Positions 53,948 through 63,444 of a DNA stretch of 64,000 bases are shown here, in pieces (the first letter of the stretch is position 1; every line of letters starts with the position of its first letter). A program made the translations under genes and the position numbers. The notes under the pieces are model-generated. The model saw only the letters and a list, made by a program, of their open reading frames with translations. It did not search any database and was not told where the DNA came from. The stretch comes from Actinomycetota bacterium (lineage in GTDB: Bacteria > Actinomycetota > Coriobacteriia > Anaerosomatales > Anaerosomataceae). Location of the stretch: positions 752,224 through 816,223 of the forward strand of contig RCMX01000006.1 in NCBI GenBank assembly GCA_004348925.1. The letters run 5' to 3'.

Positions 53948-54346
53948 TCAGTCCCCGAGCGTTGCGGCGAACCGACAGTCTTGCTCGACGATATGTCCCT
54001 GCAGCCAGTTGCCGAGGAACTCGGTGAGCTCGGCCAGCGAGACAGGCTCCCCGTTCACGAACTGCGTCATGAAGCGGAGCGTTTGCGCGGTGAGCCGCTG
54101 ATGCATGTCGTGGTGCGCTGCGAGACCGGGGTAGCCATGCTCGGCCATCAGCGCTTCCTCATCACCGAAGTGCTCGGCCACGTAGTCGGAGAGCGTGTAC
54201 ATGGCATCGGTGACGGCGTCCTCGTCCGGCGCCTCGCCGGTTGCTGCTGCATCGAGGTCGTTGATGAGCTTGAAGAGCATCCTGTGCTGCTCATCGATCT
54301 CCTCGACGCCTGTTGCGAGCGAGTCGTTCCATTCGAGATACGCCAT
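53948..54346 (-). CDS. Bacteriohemerythrin
   Basis: 132 residues from ATG 54346 with GGGAGG upstream. Di-iron ligands of the family: W-x-x-x-L start, EEIDEQHRMLF (His, Glu), HFGDEE, AAHHDMHQRL (His-His), and GHIVEQD (His, Asp). Binds O2 or senses it; fits an anaerobe needing oxygen handling. Confidence 0.95.
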   Translation of the reverse strand: MAYLEWNDSLATGVEEIDEQHRMLFKLINDLDAAATGEAPDEDAVTDAMYTLSDYVAEHFGDEEALMAEHGYPGLAAHHDMHQRLTAQTLRFMTQFVNGEPVSLAELTEFLGNWLQGHIVEQDCRFAATLGD

Positions 54347-54425
54347 GATGTTCCTCCCGTAGGCCACTCTGTGATTATGCATCTCTCCGGTACCATTGGC
54401 GACGACACCTGCCGAGAGGACCCGC

Positions 54426-55151
54426 GTGACGCCGGACCCGACAAGCGCACCCATCGCCTACACGCTCCGTGTAAGCCCGAGGGCGAAGCACGTCCGCATC
54501 ACCGTCACGCGTGCTGCCGAGGTCGTCGTCACGATCCCGAAGCGCTTCGCCCAGCGTCGGGTGCCCGCGATCGTCGAGGCGCGCCGCGCGTGGATCGCAC
54601 GTGCGCTCACTCGCGCCGCCGCGCGTGCCGAGGCGATCCGCGCCGAGCACGGCGACGGACTTCCCGCGACCGTCACGCTGCGCGCCACCGGCGAGTCGCT
54701 TGCGGTCGCGTATCGCGCCTCGGCCGCCGAAGGCGTCATCGCACGCGAGAGCCGGGGCATGCTCGCGCTCTCGGGCGCCACGCACGACGGCGCGGCCTGC
54801 ACCGCGGCGCTCCGACGCTGGCTCGTGCGACGGGCGCATGCGCATCTCGGCCAGGTGGTGTCGGAGCTTGCGGCGGCGCGGGGCTTCACGATCTCGCGGG
54901 TGCGCGTTGGGCTGCAACGCTCGCGGTGGGGAAGCTGCTCGCCGCGCGGCACGGTGAGCCTGAACGCGAAGCTGCTCTTCTTGCCGCCCGAGCTGGTGCG
55001 CTACGTGATCCTCCACGAGCTCTGCCACACGCAGGCGATGGATCACTCGGCGCGGTTCTGGGCGATTCTCGCCGAGCATGACCCGGCTTTCGAGCGACAT
55101 CGCCGCGCGCTTAGAGATGTGGAGCGCCTCGTCCCGCCCTGGGCGAGCTAG
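54426..55151 (+). CDS. YgjP-like (M48/WLM) metallopeptidase
   Basis: 241 residues from GTG 54426 with GAGAGG upstream. Zinc motif HELCH (about residue 196) plus the family blocks RVGLQRSRWGSCSPRGTVSLNAKL and MDHSARFW. Ends 4 bases into the converging aminotransferase gene. Family links to the type I restriction helicase are known, but no such gene is near. Confidence 0.92.
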   Translation: MTPDPTSAPIAYTLRVSPRAKHVRITVTRAAEVVVTIPKRFAQRRVPAIVEARRAWIARALTRAAARAEAIRAEHGDGLPATVTLRATGESLAVAYRASAAEGVIARESRGMLALSGATHDGAACTAALRRWLVRRAHAHLGQVVSELAAARGFTISRVRVGLQRSRWGSCSPRGTVSLNAKLLFLPPELVRYVILHELCHTQAMDHSARFWAILAEHDPAFERHRRALRDVERLVPPWAS

Positions 55152-56578
55152 CGCACGCGGTCGCGGAACGTCTCGGCGAAGGTCACGAAGCGCCACGTGT
55201 CGGCGAAGTTCGACGCCAGCCCGAGCGAGATGCGGATGGTGTTCGGCGCTTTGCCGGTGGCGTCCTGGATGATGCTCTGGCAGTGCTGGAGCGTGACCGG
55301 CACCGCCGGCGTCTCGAAGCACTCGGCCATCTCTTCGCGCGTGATGTTGTGCGCGACCTCGCCGTCACCCGGGTTGCAGAAGCAGCCCGTGCGCACCGAG
55401 ATGCCCTGCACGCCGGCCTCGCGCTCCACGCCGTAGACGTCGTAGGGCGCGCCTTCGGGGTCGAGCAGGTAGAACGCGATCGTGGCGCCGCGACGATCCA
55501 TCGTCTCGGGCCCGAAGATCTGTACCATCGGCGCGCCGTTGGTGTGCCGCATCGACGTCATCTGCGAAAGCAGCCAGCCCGCCAGCGCCGAGACGCGCTC
55601 GTGCACCGCGTCGACGCCCACCGCCGAGAGGTGCTTGAGGCCGATCGTCACGGCGGGCAGGCCGAGGAAGTCGACCGTGCCGTCCTCGAAGCCGGTCGCT
55701 CCGGCGGCGAGGCGGTACCAGCCTTCGCCCTGCACGCTCGCGAGCGTGATCGTGCCGCCAGCGAACCACGGCCGCTTGAGCTTGGCGAGCTTCTCGCGCC
55801 TGGCGATGAGCACGCCGGCGCCGGTGGGGTAGCCGAACATCTTGTAGAAGCTCACCGGCACGAAGTCGGGCTTCACCACCGACAGGTCGAGCCGGTTCGT
55901 GGGGACGAATGCGGCCGCGTCGAGCAGCACGTCCCAGCCGAGGCCCTGCGCGCGCTCGGTCCACTCAAGCGGGTGCTGTACGCCGGAGAAGTTGCTCTGC
56001 GCGGGGTACGCGAACAGGTTGTCGCTGTCCGGCTCGGCGCACGAAAGTCCGCGCTCGATGAGCTCGGCGTCCAAGCGCAGGTCGGGGTTGCGAACCGGCA
56101 CGTAGGTGACCTTCGCGCCCCTGCGCCGCGCGAATTCCCGGATGCCGTTCACCGAGTTGTGGTTGTCGTAGCTCACCAGGTAGCAACTCCTGGGCGTGAA
56201 CGGATACGACTCGCCAATGAGCTTTAGCGCGCCGCTCGCGTTCGCGGTGAAGATGACTTCGTACTCATCCGGCGATGCGTTGAAGTACTCGTGCACCGCC
56301 GCGCGTGCGCCTTCGACGCCGTGGGTGGAGTCTATCGCGCTCGGGTTGTGCGAGTGCGGGTTGCCGAAGATGCCGTCGAGCAGCAGCGCGCGGTGCTCCT
56401 CCACCTGCGTGGCCGAGTACAGCCCGGCGCCGGTGTAGTCGAGGTAGACGTGACCGTGCCGGTCGAGCCGCTCGTAGCCGTCGGCGCGCAGGGCGTCGAT
56501 CGCGGGGGCGTCGTAGTCGGGGTTGGCGGCCTGGAACTCGCGGTAGGCTGTTCGATACGCGGTGTCGTGCTCGGTCAT
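55148..56578 (-). CDS. Class V aminotransferase (cysteine desulfurase/MOCO sulfurase-like)
   Basis: 476 residues from ATG 56578. PLP fold type I: YLDYTGAGLYS, FTANASGALKLIGE, DAAAFVPTNRLD, SFYKMFGYPTGAGVLIA with PLP lysine in YKMFG. RTGCFCNPGD resembles the cysteine-bearing loop of molybdenum cofactor sulfurases. Likely a sulfur-transfer enzyme. The divergent MoaD-like gene 109 bases away is a plausible partner. Confidence 0.88.
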   Translation of the reverse strand: MTEHDTAYRTAYREFQAANPDYDAPAIDALRADGYERLDRHGHVYLDYTGAGLYSATQVEEHRALLLDGIFGNPHSHNPSAIDSTHGVEGARAAVHEYFNASPDEYEVIFTANASGALKLIGESYPFTPRSCYLVSYDNHNSVNGIREFARRRGAKVTYVPVRNPDLRLDAELIERGLSCAEPDSDNLFAYPAQSNFSGVQHPLEWTERAQGLGWDVLLDAAAFVPTNRLDLSVVKPDFVPVSFYKMFGYPTGAGVLIARREKLAKLKRPWFAGGTITLASVQGEGWYRLAAGATGFEDGTVDFLGLPAVTIGLKHLSAVGVDAVHERVSALAGWLLSQMTSMRHTNGAPMVQIFGPETMDRRGATIAFYLLDPEGAPYDVYGVEREAGVQGISVRTGCFCNPGDGEVAHNITREEMAECFETPAVPVTLQHCQSIIQDATGKAPNTIRISLGLASNFADTWRFVTFAETFRDRVR

Positions 56579-56686
56579 CGCGGATGCTCCCGGTCGTCGT
56601 TGGTTCGTCGCACTCATCGTAGCGCGTGGCGGGCGGTTGTGGTTGTGGTACACCTGTTAGGTACGGCACACAGTGGGAGGCGACGT

Positions 56687-56992
56687 ATGAACGACACGCG
56701 TGAAGTCACGATCCGCACCTTTGGGTGCCTCTACGACATACGCTGCGAGATGGGACTGCCCGCGACGGTCACGCAGGAGGTGCCCGAGGATGGCATCTCG
56801 GCGGGCGATCTTGCCACCGGTCTCGGCCTGCCGCACGAGCAGATCGAAGGCGTCTTCCTGAACGGCACCGTGTACAGCCTGGGACACATCGTCATGCCCG
56901 GTGACCGTGTCGCGTTCGTTCCGTACGGCACACCGGGACCGCACCGTTTCAACCTGGGGCTCTATGCAGCTGGCAAGGAGGGCGAGGAGTGA
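56687..56992 (+). CDS. MoaD/ThiS-like beta-grasp protein
   Basis: 101 residues from ATG 56687 with GGGAGG upstream. Beta-grasp pattern: VTIRTFGCLYDI, VPEDGISAGDLATGLGL, EGVFLNGTVYSLGHIVMPGDRVAFVPYGTPG. The last block parallels the MoaD/ThiS tail, but no Gly-Gly terminus is present. Overlaps a methyltransferase gene by 4 bases. Sulfur carrier or regulator role is inferred. It is a second ubiquitin-fold protein, unrelated in place to the island operon. Confidence 0.75.
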   Translation: MNDTREVTIRTFGCLYDIRCEMGLPATVTQEVPEDGISAGDLATGLGLPHEQIEGVFLNGTVYSLGHIVMPGDRVAFVPYGTPGPHRFNLGLYAAGKEGEE

Positions 56993-57804
56993 GCGTGGAA
57001 GACCCGATAGCAGCAAACCGTGAACTCTGGAACGCGTGGGCCGACGCCCACGTCGGCTCCGATTTCTACGACATGGAAGGATTCATGGCCGGCCGAGAGA
57101 CCATCGATGCGGTGGAGCTCGAAGGCGTCGGCGACGTGGACGGCAAGTCGCTCCTGCATCTGCAGTGTCACTTCGGGCAGACCACGCTCTCGTGGGCACG
57201 GCACGGAGCGCACGCAGTGGGCGTCGATTTCTCGGAGCGCGGGATCGACATCGCCCGAGGCCTCGCGGCGCAACTCGAACTGGACGCGCGGTTCGTCTGC
57301 TGCGACATCTACGACACCGTCGCGCACCTGAACGGGGAGCGCTTCGACGTCGTCTTCACCTCGTACGGCGCGATCTCGTGGCTGCCCGAGCTCAAGCGCT
57401 GGGCAGGCGTGATCGCCGGTGCGCTCAAGCCGGGCGGCCGCTTCTTCATCGCCGAGCATCATCCGTTCCTGTGGATGTTCGACGACTACACCACGGAGCT
57501 CGTGCCGCCGTTCAAGTACCGGTACTTCGACGCTGACGTGATGCGCTGGGAGGAGGACGGCAGCTACGCCGCGCCCGACTCGGGCATCAAGGGGACGTCG
57601 TACTCGTGGCAGCACACCTTTGACGAGATCGTGAACGCGCTCATCGGCGCGGGGCTGCGGATCACATCGCTTCGCGAGTACCCGTACCTGGCGTTCCAGT
57701 GGTTCCCCACGATGGTGCGCGGCGACGATGGCTTCTGGCGCATGCCCGAAGGCGCGCCTGACCTGCCGCTTATGTTCTCCATCACCGCCGAGGCGCCCGA
57801 GTAG
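56989..57804 (+). CDS. Class I SAM-dependent methyltransferase
   Basis: 271 residues, GTG start overlapping the MoaD-like stop. SAM motif LLHLQCHFGQTTLSWA with GVDFSERGIDIARGL, then FDVVFTSYGAISWLPELKRWA (motif II/III). Typical small-molecule methyltransferase. Substrate unknown; coupling to a beta-grasp protein is unusual. Confidence 0.9.
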   Translation: MSVEDPIAANRELWNAWADAHVGSDFYDMEGFMAGRETIDAVELEGVGDVDGKSLLHLQCHFGQTTLSWARHGAHAVGVDFSERGIDIARGLAAQLELDARFVCCDIYDTVAHLNGERFDVVFTSYGAISWLPELKRWAGVIAGALKPGGRFFIAEHHPFLWMFDDYTTELVPPFKYRYFDADVMRWEEDGSYAAPDSGIKGTSYSWQHTFDEIVNALIGAGLRITSLREYPYLAFQWFPTMVRGDDGFWRMPEGAPDLPLMFSITAEAPE

Positions 57805-57843
57805 TCGCCCCGCCGCGCTTGCCAGCCGTGGTACCCTCGGCGC

Positions 57844-60045
57844 ATGACAACACATACGCTCATCGCCACCTGCGCCACCGGCATCGAAGCGCTTCTTGCC
57901 GAGGAGATCCGCGCCCTGGGCGCCACCGACGTCCGCGAATCGCGCGCCGCCGTGTCCTTCTCGGGCACGCTTGAGACCGCGTATCGCGCGTGCCTCTGGT
58001 CGCGGCTTGCGAGCCGCATCCTGCTCACGCTTGCGAGCTTCCCCGCGATGACCGCCGAGGACCTGTACGCAGGCGTCGCGGCCGTCCAGTGGGAGCAGCA
58101 CCTCTCGGCGAAGACGACGATCGCGGTGGACGCGGTTGGACGCACGCCGGGGATCACGCACTCGGGATTCGCCGCGCTCAAAGTGAAGGACGCCGTCGTC
58201 GACCAGGTGCGCGAGCGCACGGGCGAGCGGCCGTCGGTGGACCTCGAAGCTCCGGATGTGCGCCTCAACCTGCGCCTCCACAAAGGCGCCGGCTCGCTTT
58301 CGATCGATCTTTCCGGCGAGCCGCTGCACCGTCGCGGCTACCGCGCGCCGGGTGAGCAGGCCGAGGCGCCGCTCAAGGAGAACCTCGCTGCCGCGCTGCT
58401 CATACGCGCCGGCTGGCCGGCGATGGCCGAGGCGGGCGGCTCGCTCTTCGACCCGATGTGCGGCTCGGGCACGCTGCTGCTGGAAGGCGCGCTCATGGCC
58501 GCCGACCGCGCGCCGGGGCTGCCGCGGCAGCGCTGGGGCTTCGAGGGGTGGCTCGGCCACGACGCCGACGTGTGGCACGCTGTTCTCGACGACGCCGACG
58601 AGCGTGCCGAGGCGGGCATGGCCGCGCTGCCGAGTATGGGCGGCAGCGACGTGGACGCGAGCGTCATCGAGCTTGCACGCGCATGCGTGAAGCGCGCGGG
58701 TCTCGGCGACGCGGTCACGCTCGACGTGCGCGAGCTCGCACACACGGCACCGCCTGCGGGCGCCGCGCCGGGACTCGTGATCACCAACCCGCCGTACGGC
58801 GTGCGTCTCGGCAGCGGGGAGGACCTGCCCGCGCTTTACGCGCGTCTGGGCGAGCGGCTCGTAGAGAGCTTCGACGGCTGGACCGCCGCGATTCTCACGA
58901 GCGAGCCCGACCTCGCGCGCGCTACCAAGCTGCGCTCGCACAAGTCGTACGCGTTCATGAACGGCGCGGTCGAGACCAAGCTCTACCTCTTCGAACTCTC
59001 GGTCAGAGTCGTGCGCGCCGAGGTCCGCCCGGCCCCGCTCGGCCTTTCCTCGGGTGCGGAGATGTTCGTGAACCGCGTGCGCAAGAACCTGCGGCACCTG
59101 GGCAAGTGGGCCCGCCGAGAAGGCATCACGTGCTGGCGTGTGTACGACGCTGACCTGCCCGAGTACGCCGTGGCGATCGACATCTACGAAGGCGCCGGTC
59201 CCGATGCGGGCCGCCGATTCGCGCACATCCAGGAGTACGCGCCGCCGCCTCAGATCGACTCCGCTCGTGCCGAGGAGCGCCTGGCCGAGGTTGTCGCGGC
59301 TGTGCCGGAGGTGCTTGGCGTGGCGCCGGAAGACGTCGCGGTGAAGGTGCGCAAGCGCCAGCGCGGCGAGTCGCAGTACGAGCGCCGGGAGGACACCCTC
59401 GGCACGCAGATCGAAGTGGCCGAGAACGGCCTGCGTGTGCTTGTGAACCTGCACGACTATCTCGACACGGGGCTCTTCCTCGACCACCGGCTCACGCGGC
59501 AGGCGCTGCGCGAGTTCGCCGACGGCGAGCGCTTCTTGAACCTGTTCGGCTACACCGGCGTGGCGAGCGTGTATGCCGCGGTCGGCGGGGCGACGTCTGT
59601 GACCACCGTGGACATGTCGGCGACGTACCTCAACTGGGCGCGCCGCAACCTTGCACTCAACGGCTATGCCGAGAGCAACACCGTTCGCTTTGAGCGCGCC
59701 GACGTGCTCTCGTGGATCGTCGATGAGCGCAAGCGAATCGAGGTAGGGCACGTGCAGCCGTACGGGCTCATCTTCCTCGATCCGCCAACGTTCTCGAACT
59801 CCAAGAAGATGGGGGAGCGCACCTTTGACGTGCGGCGCGACCACGTGGCGCTCCTGCGCGACACGGCTGCGCTGCTCGCCTCAGACGGCGTGCTGGTGTT
59901 CTCGAACAACTTCCGCAAGTTCAAGCTCGCCTTCGAGGAACTGCCCGAGCTCGACATCCAAAACGTCACCAACGCGACTATACCGCCGGACTTTGAGCGC
60001 AACCCGAAGATCCACGTCTGCTTCGAAGTGCGCAGGAGATCGTGA
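57844..60045 (+). CDS. rlmKL: Fused 23S rRNA methyltransferase RlmK/RlmL
   Basis: 733 residues. THUMP domain (about 45-160), RlmL-type methyltransferase (FDPMCGSGTLLLEGA, ITNPPYGVRLG) and RlmK-type methyltransferase (LNLFGYTGVASVYAA, FLDPPTFSNSKKM). Predicted to make m2G2445 and m7G2069 (E. coli numbering). Fusion is best known from Gammaproteobacteria. Confidence 0.93.
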   Translation: MTTHTLIATCATGIEALLAEEIRALGATDVRESRAAVSFSGTLETAYRACLWSRLASRILLTLASFPAMTAEDLYAGVAAVQWEQHLSAKTTIAVDAVGRTPGITHSGFAALKVKDAVVDQVRERTGERPSVDLEAPDVRLNLRLHKGAGSLSIDLSGEPLHRRGYRAPGEQAEAPLKENLAAALLIRAGWPAMAEAGGSLFDPMCGSGTLLLEGALMAADRAPGLPRQRWGFEGWLGHDADVWHAVLDDADERAEAGMAALPSMGGSDVDASVIELARACVKRAGLGDAVTLDVRELAHTAPPAGAAPGLVITNPPYGVRLGSGEDLPALYARLGERLVESFDGWTAAILTSEPDLARATKLRSHKSYAFMNGAVETKLYLFELSVRVVRAEVRPAPLGLSSGAEMFVNRVRKNLRHLGKWARREGITCWRVYDADLPEYAVAIDIYEGAGPDAGRRFAHIQEYAPPPQIDSARAEERLAEVVAAVPEVLGVAPEDVAVKVRKRQRGESQYERREDTLGTQIEVAENGLRVLVNLHDYLDTGLFLDHRLTRQALREFADGERFLNLFGYTGVASVYAAVGGATSVTTVDMSATYLNWARRNLALNGYAESNTVRFERADVLSWIVDERKRIEVGHVQPYGLIFLDPPTFSNSKKMGERTFDVRRDHVALLRDTAALLASDGVLVFSNNFRKFKLAFEELPELDIQNVTNATIPPDFERNPKIHVCFEVRRRS

Positions 60046-60100
60046 TGCGTGCCCGTGCCTCGCGGCAGCACCTCGACCTGGCCTTGGCCCCGTAGGCCCC

Positions 60101-61666
60101 TCAGCGCCGCGGCAAGACGAGCGTGAACGTGGAGCCGACGTCCGGGGTACTGCTCACGAGCACCTGTCCGCCGAGCAGCTCGGCGTACTGGCGGGATATG
60201 GCTAGACCGAGCCCGGTTCCCTCCGGCCGTGTGTTGTCCGGGTGGTGCACCTGTGTGAACGCATCGAAGATCCGATCGAGCTGCTCGGCCGGGATGCCTC
60301 GGCCGGTGTCCTTGACCGTGATACGGACGTCCGATCCGGTCGGTACCATTTCGATCGATACGGTGCCGGCGTCGGTGAACTTGATCGCGTTTCCACCGAG
60401 ATTGAGCAGCACCTGTACGATCTTGTGACGGTCGCTCTCGATCGTGCAGTGCGATACCGTCTCGGCAAGCAGGCCGACCCCCTTGCTCGCGGCAAGAGGA
60501 CGCAGCGTTGCCGCCGTCTCCGCAACGACGGTGGCGAGGTCGAACTCCTCGATCTCAAGCGTCACTGCGCCTGCTTCAATCTTCGCAAGGTCGAGCACGT
60601 CGTTGATGAGCGACAGGAGATGGAGGCCCGACCTGTTGATCATCCCGATCTGCTTCTTCTGCTCATCGTCGAGCGCGCCGACCAGGCCTTTGGACATCAT
60701 GTCCGAGAAGCCGATGATGGAGTTGAGCGGCGTTCTGAGCTCGTGACTCATGCTTGCGAGGAATTCGTTCTTCGCCTGCGTGGCGCTCTGAAGCTCACGG
60801 TTTACCCGGGTGAGCTCCGCCGCGGCGGCCTCAAGCTCCCGGGTGCGAGACCTCACCAGCTCTTCGAGGTGGTCGCGATGCACCGCGAGCTCGTTCTCGG
60901 CATGTTTGCGCTGCGTGATGTCGATGGAGAGTATGAACACGCCCTCCGGAACAGGCTGGATGTCGAGCTCGAACCAACCGACCGTCCCGTCCGGAAACCG
61001 GAACTCGTTGTCCATCCGATGTCCCACGCGCATCTCCAGGCAGGTTCTGATTCTCTCGTAGACTTCTGTGAGTTCGACGTCGGGCCATATGTCGGTATAG
61101 ACCTGCCCGAGCATAGCCTCGCGAGGTCGCCGGTTGTGTTGCTGCGCGGCGTCGTTGATGTAGATGTAGCGCCAGTCGAACCCGATGATCTGGCAGCCTT
61201 CCAGCATCGAGTCCATTGTCGACTGCAGTCGCTCGGCGATGCGGCGCTCGGCGAGTTCTGCCTCACGTAGCGGCGTGATGTCCCTCGCGATTCCGAAGAT
61301 GCCGGTCACGCGGCCCTGCGCGTCGCGTGTGGGTCCTTTCGTCGAGAGGAACGTGCGCGTGTGGCCGTCGGCATCGGTGAGCGTCTCCTCGTACGTCTGC
61401 ACCTCACCTGCATCCATGACGCCACGATCGCCCTCCATGATCATGCGCGCTTCATCGGCCGCGAAAATCGCCGTGTCATCCGCGCCGAGGACTTCGGCAG
61501 CGGGCTTGCCCACGATCACAGATGCTGCGGTGTTGAAGAGGAGGTAGCGACCGTGCAAATCCTTCACGTAGACGGCATCGGACGTCCCGTCGACGATAGC
61601 CGACAGCATGTCGTGCTCGGCTGATTCGGTGGGCCTCTCGATCGGCTGCCCGTGCGTGTCCATCAT
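60101..61666 (-). CDS. Cytoplasmic sensor histidine kinase with two PAS domains
   Basis: 521 residues, no membrane helix. PAS 1 (about 20-135), PAS 2 (about 145-255), coiled coil (255-300), HisKA H308 in SMSHELRTPLNSIIGFSD, HATPase_c (DTGRGIP, GTGLGLAIS). Closely resembles the cores of the kinases at 24958 and 48880. No response regulator beside it; redox or small-ligand sensing through PAS is likely. Confidence 0.93.
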   Translation of the reverse strand: MMDTHGQPIERPTESAEHDMLSAIVDGTSDAVYVKDLHGRYLLFNTAASVIVGKPAAEVLGADDTAIFAADEARMIMEGDRGVMDAGEVQTYEETLTDADGHTRTFLSTKGPTRDAQGRVTGIFGIARDITPLREAELAERRIAERLQSTMDSMLEGCQIIGFDWRYIYINDAAQQHNRRPREAMLGQVYTDIWPDVELTEVYERIRTCLEMRVGHRMDNEFRFPDGTVGWFELDIQPVPEGVFILSIDITQRKHAENELAVHRDHLEELVRSRTRELEAAAAELTRVNRELQSATQAKNEFLASMSHELRTPLNSIIGFSDMMSKGLVGALDDEQKKQIGMINRSGLHLLSLINDVLDLAKIEAGAVTLEIEEFDLATVVAETAATLRPLAASKGVGLLAETVSHCTIESDRHKIVQVLLNLGGNAIKFTDAGTVSIEMVPTGSDVRITVKDTGRGIPAEQLDRIFDAFTQVHHPDNTRPEGTGLGLAISRQYAELLGGQVLVSSTPDVGSTFTLVLPRR

Positions 61667-61858
61667 GCGTCCGTTCTCGTGTGGGAGCGACGGGTTCTAG
61701 CACAGCTTTTTCCCGAATCGCGAAATCGGACAACGCGGAAAGGCAACGGCCGAGACACGACCGGCTCCGCGTGCAGGGCGTTTCGGGTTAGCGTCCGGCA
61801 AGCGCAGGTTAAGGGCTGCTCGCTATGCTCGGCGAAATCCCAGCCGAGGGGGTGAGGC

Positions 61859-62833
61859 GTGGACTCCGCGCCGCGTCCGGGACAACTGATCGGGGAGCTG
61901 CGAGCGGCACTGCGCTCGCGCCACTACAGCCGCCGTACGGAGACGGCGTACTGCCTGTGGGTGCGACGGTTCATCCACTTTCACGGATTGCGTCATCCCG
62001 CCGGGATGGGCGAGGTCGAGATCAACGTCTATCTGACGCATCTGGCAGTGGATGAGCATGTGGCCGCGTCAACGCAGACGCAGGCCCTCTCGGCGTTGCT
62101 GTTCCTGTATCGGCACGTGTTGGGGCGCGAGATCGGGGAGCTTGATGGCGTCATCCGCGCCCGGAAGCCGCAGCGACTCCCGGTGGTGATGACGCGTGTC
62201 GAGGTGCGCGCGTTGCTCGAGCAGCTGCCCGGTGACAAGTGGCTCATGGCGTCGCTCATGTACGGCTCGGGGCTGCGACTCATGGAATGCCTGCGGCTGC
62301 GCGTGCAAGACGTCGATTTCGATCGCGGCGAGATCACGGTCCGCAACGGCAAAGGCGCGAAGGACCGCGTGACGATGCTGCCGGACTCGCTGAAGCCTGC
62401 GTTGCGCGAGCAATTGTCCCGAGCGAGGGAAACGCACGAGCGGGATCTTGCGGCGGGGTGGGGCCGAGTGGTGCTGCCAGACGCGCTGGATCGCAAGTAC
62501 CCCAACGCCGCGACGGAGTGGACGTGGCAGTGGGTCTTCCCGCAGGAGCGGCGCTGGTGCAACAAGCAGACCGGTGCCGAGGGACGCCATCACGTCCACG
62601 CAACGCTTGTGCAGCGTGCAGTTGCCGAGGCGGCCCGAGCGGCGGGCGTGCCCAAGCATGTTGGGTGCCACACGCTGCGGCACTCGTTCGCGACGCACCT
62701 TCTCGAAAGCGGCTACGACATCCGGACGATCCAGGAGCTGCTGGGCCACAAGAGCCTGAACACGACGATGATCTACACCCACGTGCTCAACAAAGGCGGA
62801 CTCGGGGTGAAGAGCCCGTTCGACGCGCTGTGA
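61859..62833 (+). CDS. intI: Integron integrase
   Basis: 324 residues, GTG 61859 with GAGGGGGTGAGG upstream. Tyrosine recombinase with R140, K168, H271-x-x-R274, H297 and Y306. The block [20 protein letters not shown] (about 206-225) is the integron-specific insert that sets IntI apart from XerC/D, and the tail VKSPFDAL is typical. Excises and inserts cassettes at attC and attI sites. It points toward the cassettes, opposite to the class 1 layout. Confidence 0.95.
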   Translation: MDSAPRPGQLIGELRAALRSRHYSRRTETAYCLWVRRFIHFHGLRHPAGMGEVEINVYLTHLAVDEHVAASTQTQALSALLFLYRHVLGREIGELDGVIRARKPQRLPVVMTRVEVRALLEQLPGDKWLMASLMYGSGLRLMECLRLRVQDVDFDRGEITVRNGKGAKDRVTMLPDSLKPALREQLSRARETHERDLAAGWGRVVLPDALDRKYPNAATEWTWQWVFPQERRWCNKQTGAEGRHHVHATLVQRAVAEAARAAGVPKHVGCHTLRHSFATHLLESGYDIRTIQELLGHKSLNTTMIYTHVLNKGGLGVKSPFDAL

Positions 62834-62939
62834 GCATTTCGCCGCAACCCTCGCCACTCCGCTTACACAGACTGTACAAGCGCACATCCGTTCTCCCGGC
62901 ATTGCCTTTTGGGTCGGATAGAAAAGGTATAGAAGCTAT

Positions 62940-63230
62940 ATGTCTAGGGAAGAACACATCGCACCCAACACCTTCGAGTACGATCACGCCAAGAGCGAAG
63001 CCAACAAGGTGAAGCACGGTATCGACTTCGTTGAGGCGCGAGCGCTCTGGTTGGATGACAATCTGGTGCGAGTCGCCGCCCGTGCAGCAGGGGAGCCAAG
63101 GCTCGTGTTCATCGGGGTCATCGGAGAAAAGCACTGGTCCGCGGTGATCACAAACCGAGGGGGCGCGATTAGCATCATCTCGGTACGGAGGGCGCGTCAA
63201 ACGGAGGTGCGAGCGTATGAATGCGAGTGA
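62940..63230 (+). CDS. brnT: BrnT family toxin
   Basis: 96 residues. FEYDHAKSEANKVKHGIDFVEARALWLDDN is the BrnT signature, and GEKHWSAVITNRGGAISIISVRRAR matches the C-terminal strand region. BrnT is a ribonuclease toxin neutralised by BrnA. A TATAGAAG-type leader precedes the ATG. Overlaps the antitoxin by 14 bases. TA pairs commonly stabilise integron arrays. Confidence 0.9.
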   Translation: MSREEHIAPNTFEYDHAKSEANKVKHGIDFVEARALWLDDNLVRVAARAAGEPRLVFIGVIGEKHWSAVITNRGGAISIISVRRARQTEVRAYECE

Positions 63231-63444
63231 GTTCGACAAGAAGTTCGACGACGGCATCGAGGACATCATGGATGATCTCGACATGTCCAGCGTCATCCGA
63301 CCCAACAGACGACACAAGCGGGTAAACGTCGACTTCCCGGTGTGGATGGTGGAATCTCTCGATCGAGAGGCCGCGAGACTTGGCGTGACCCGACAGTCCA
63401 TCATCAAGGTCTGGATTGCCGAGCGACTGGAGCGAGTGAGCTGA
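63217..63444 (+). CDS. brnA: BrnA-like antitoxin
   Basis: 75 residues. Acidic N terminus (DKKFDDGIEDIMDDLD) then a ribbon-helix-helix: RVNVDFPVWMVESLDREAARLGVTRQSIIKVWIAERLE broken over residues 32-70. It would bind BrnT and repress the operon. The start lies within the toxin gene. Confidence 0.85.
   Translation: MNASEFDKKFDDGIEDIMDDLDMSSVIRPNRRHKRVNVDFPVWMVESLDREAARLGVTRQSIIKVWIAERLERVS

Noticed and set aside
56962..59844. 960-codon minus-strand open frame opposite rlmKL
   Set aside because: Antisense shadow of a clear rlmKL and methyltransferase; no domain, Arg/His-rich composition typical of reverse reading of high-GC genes.
61780..61820. GTTAGCG and GTTAAGG motifs upstream of intI as attI
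   Set aside because: Neither fits GTTRRRY fully, and the cassettes lie on the other side of intI.
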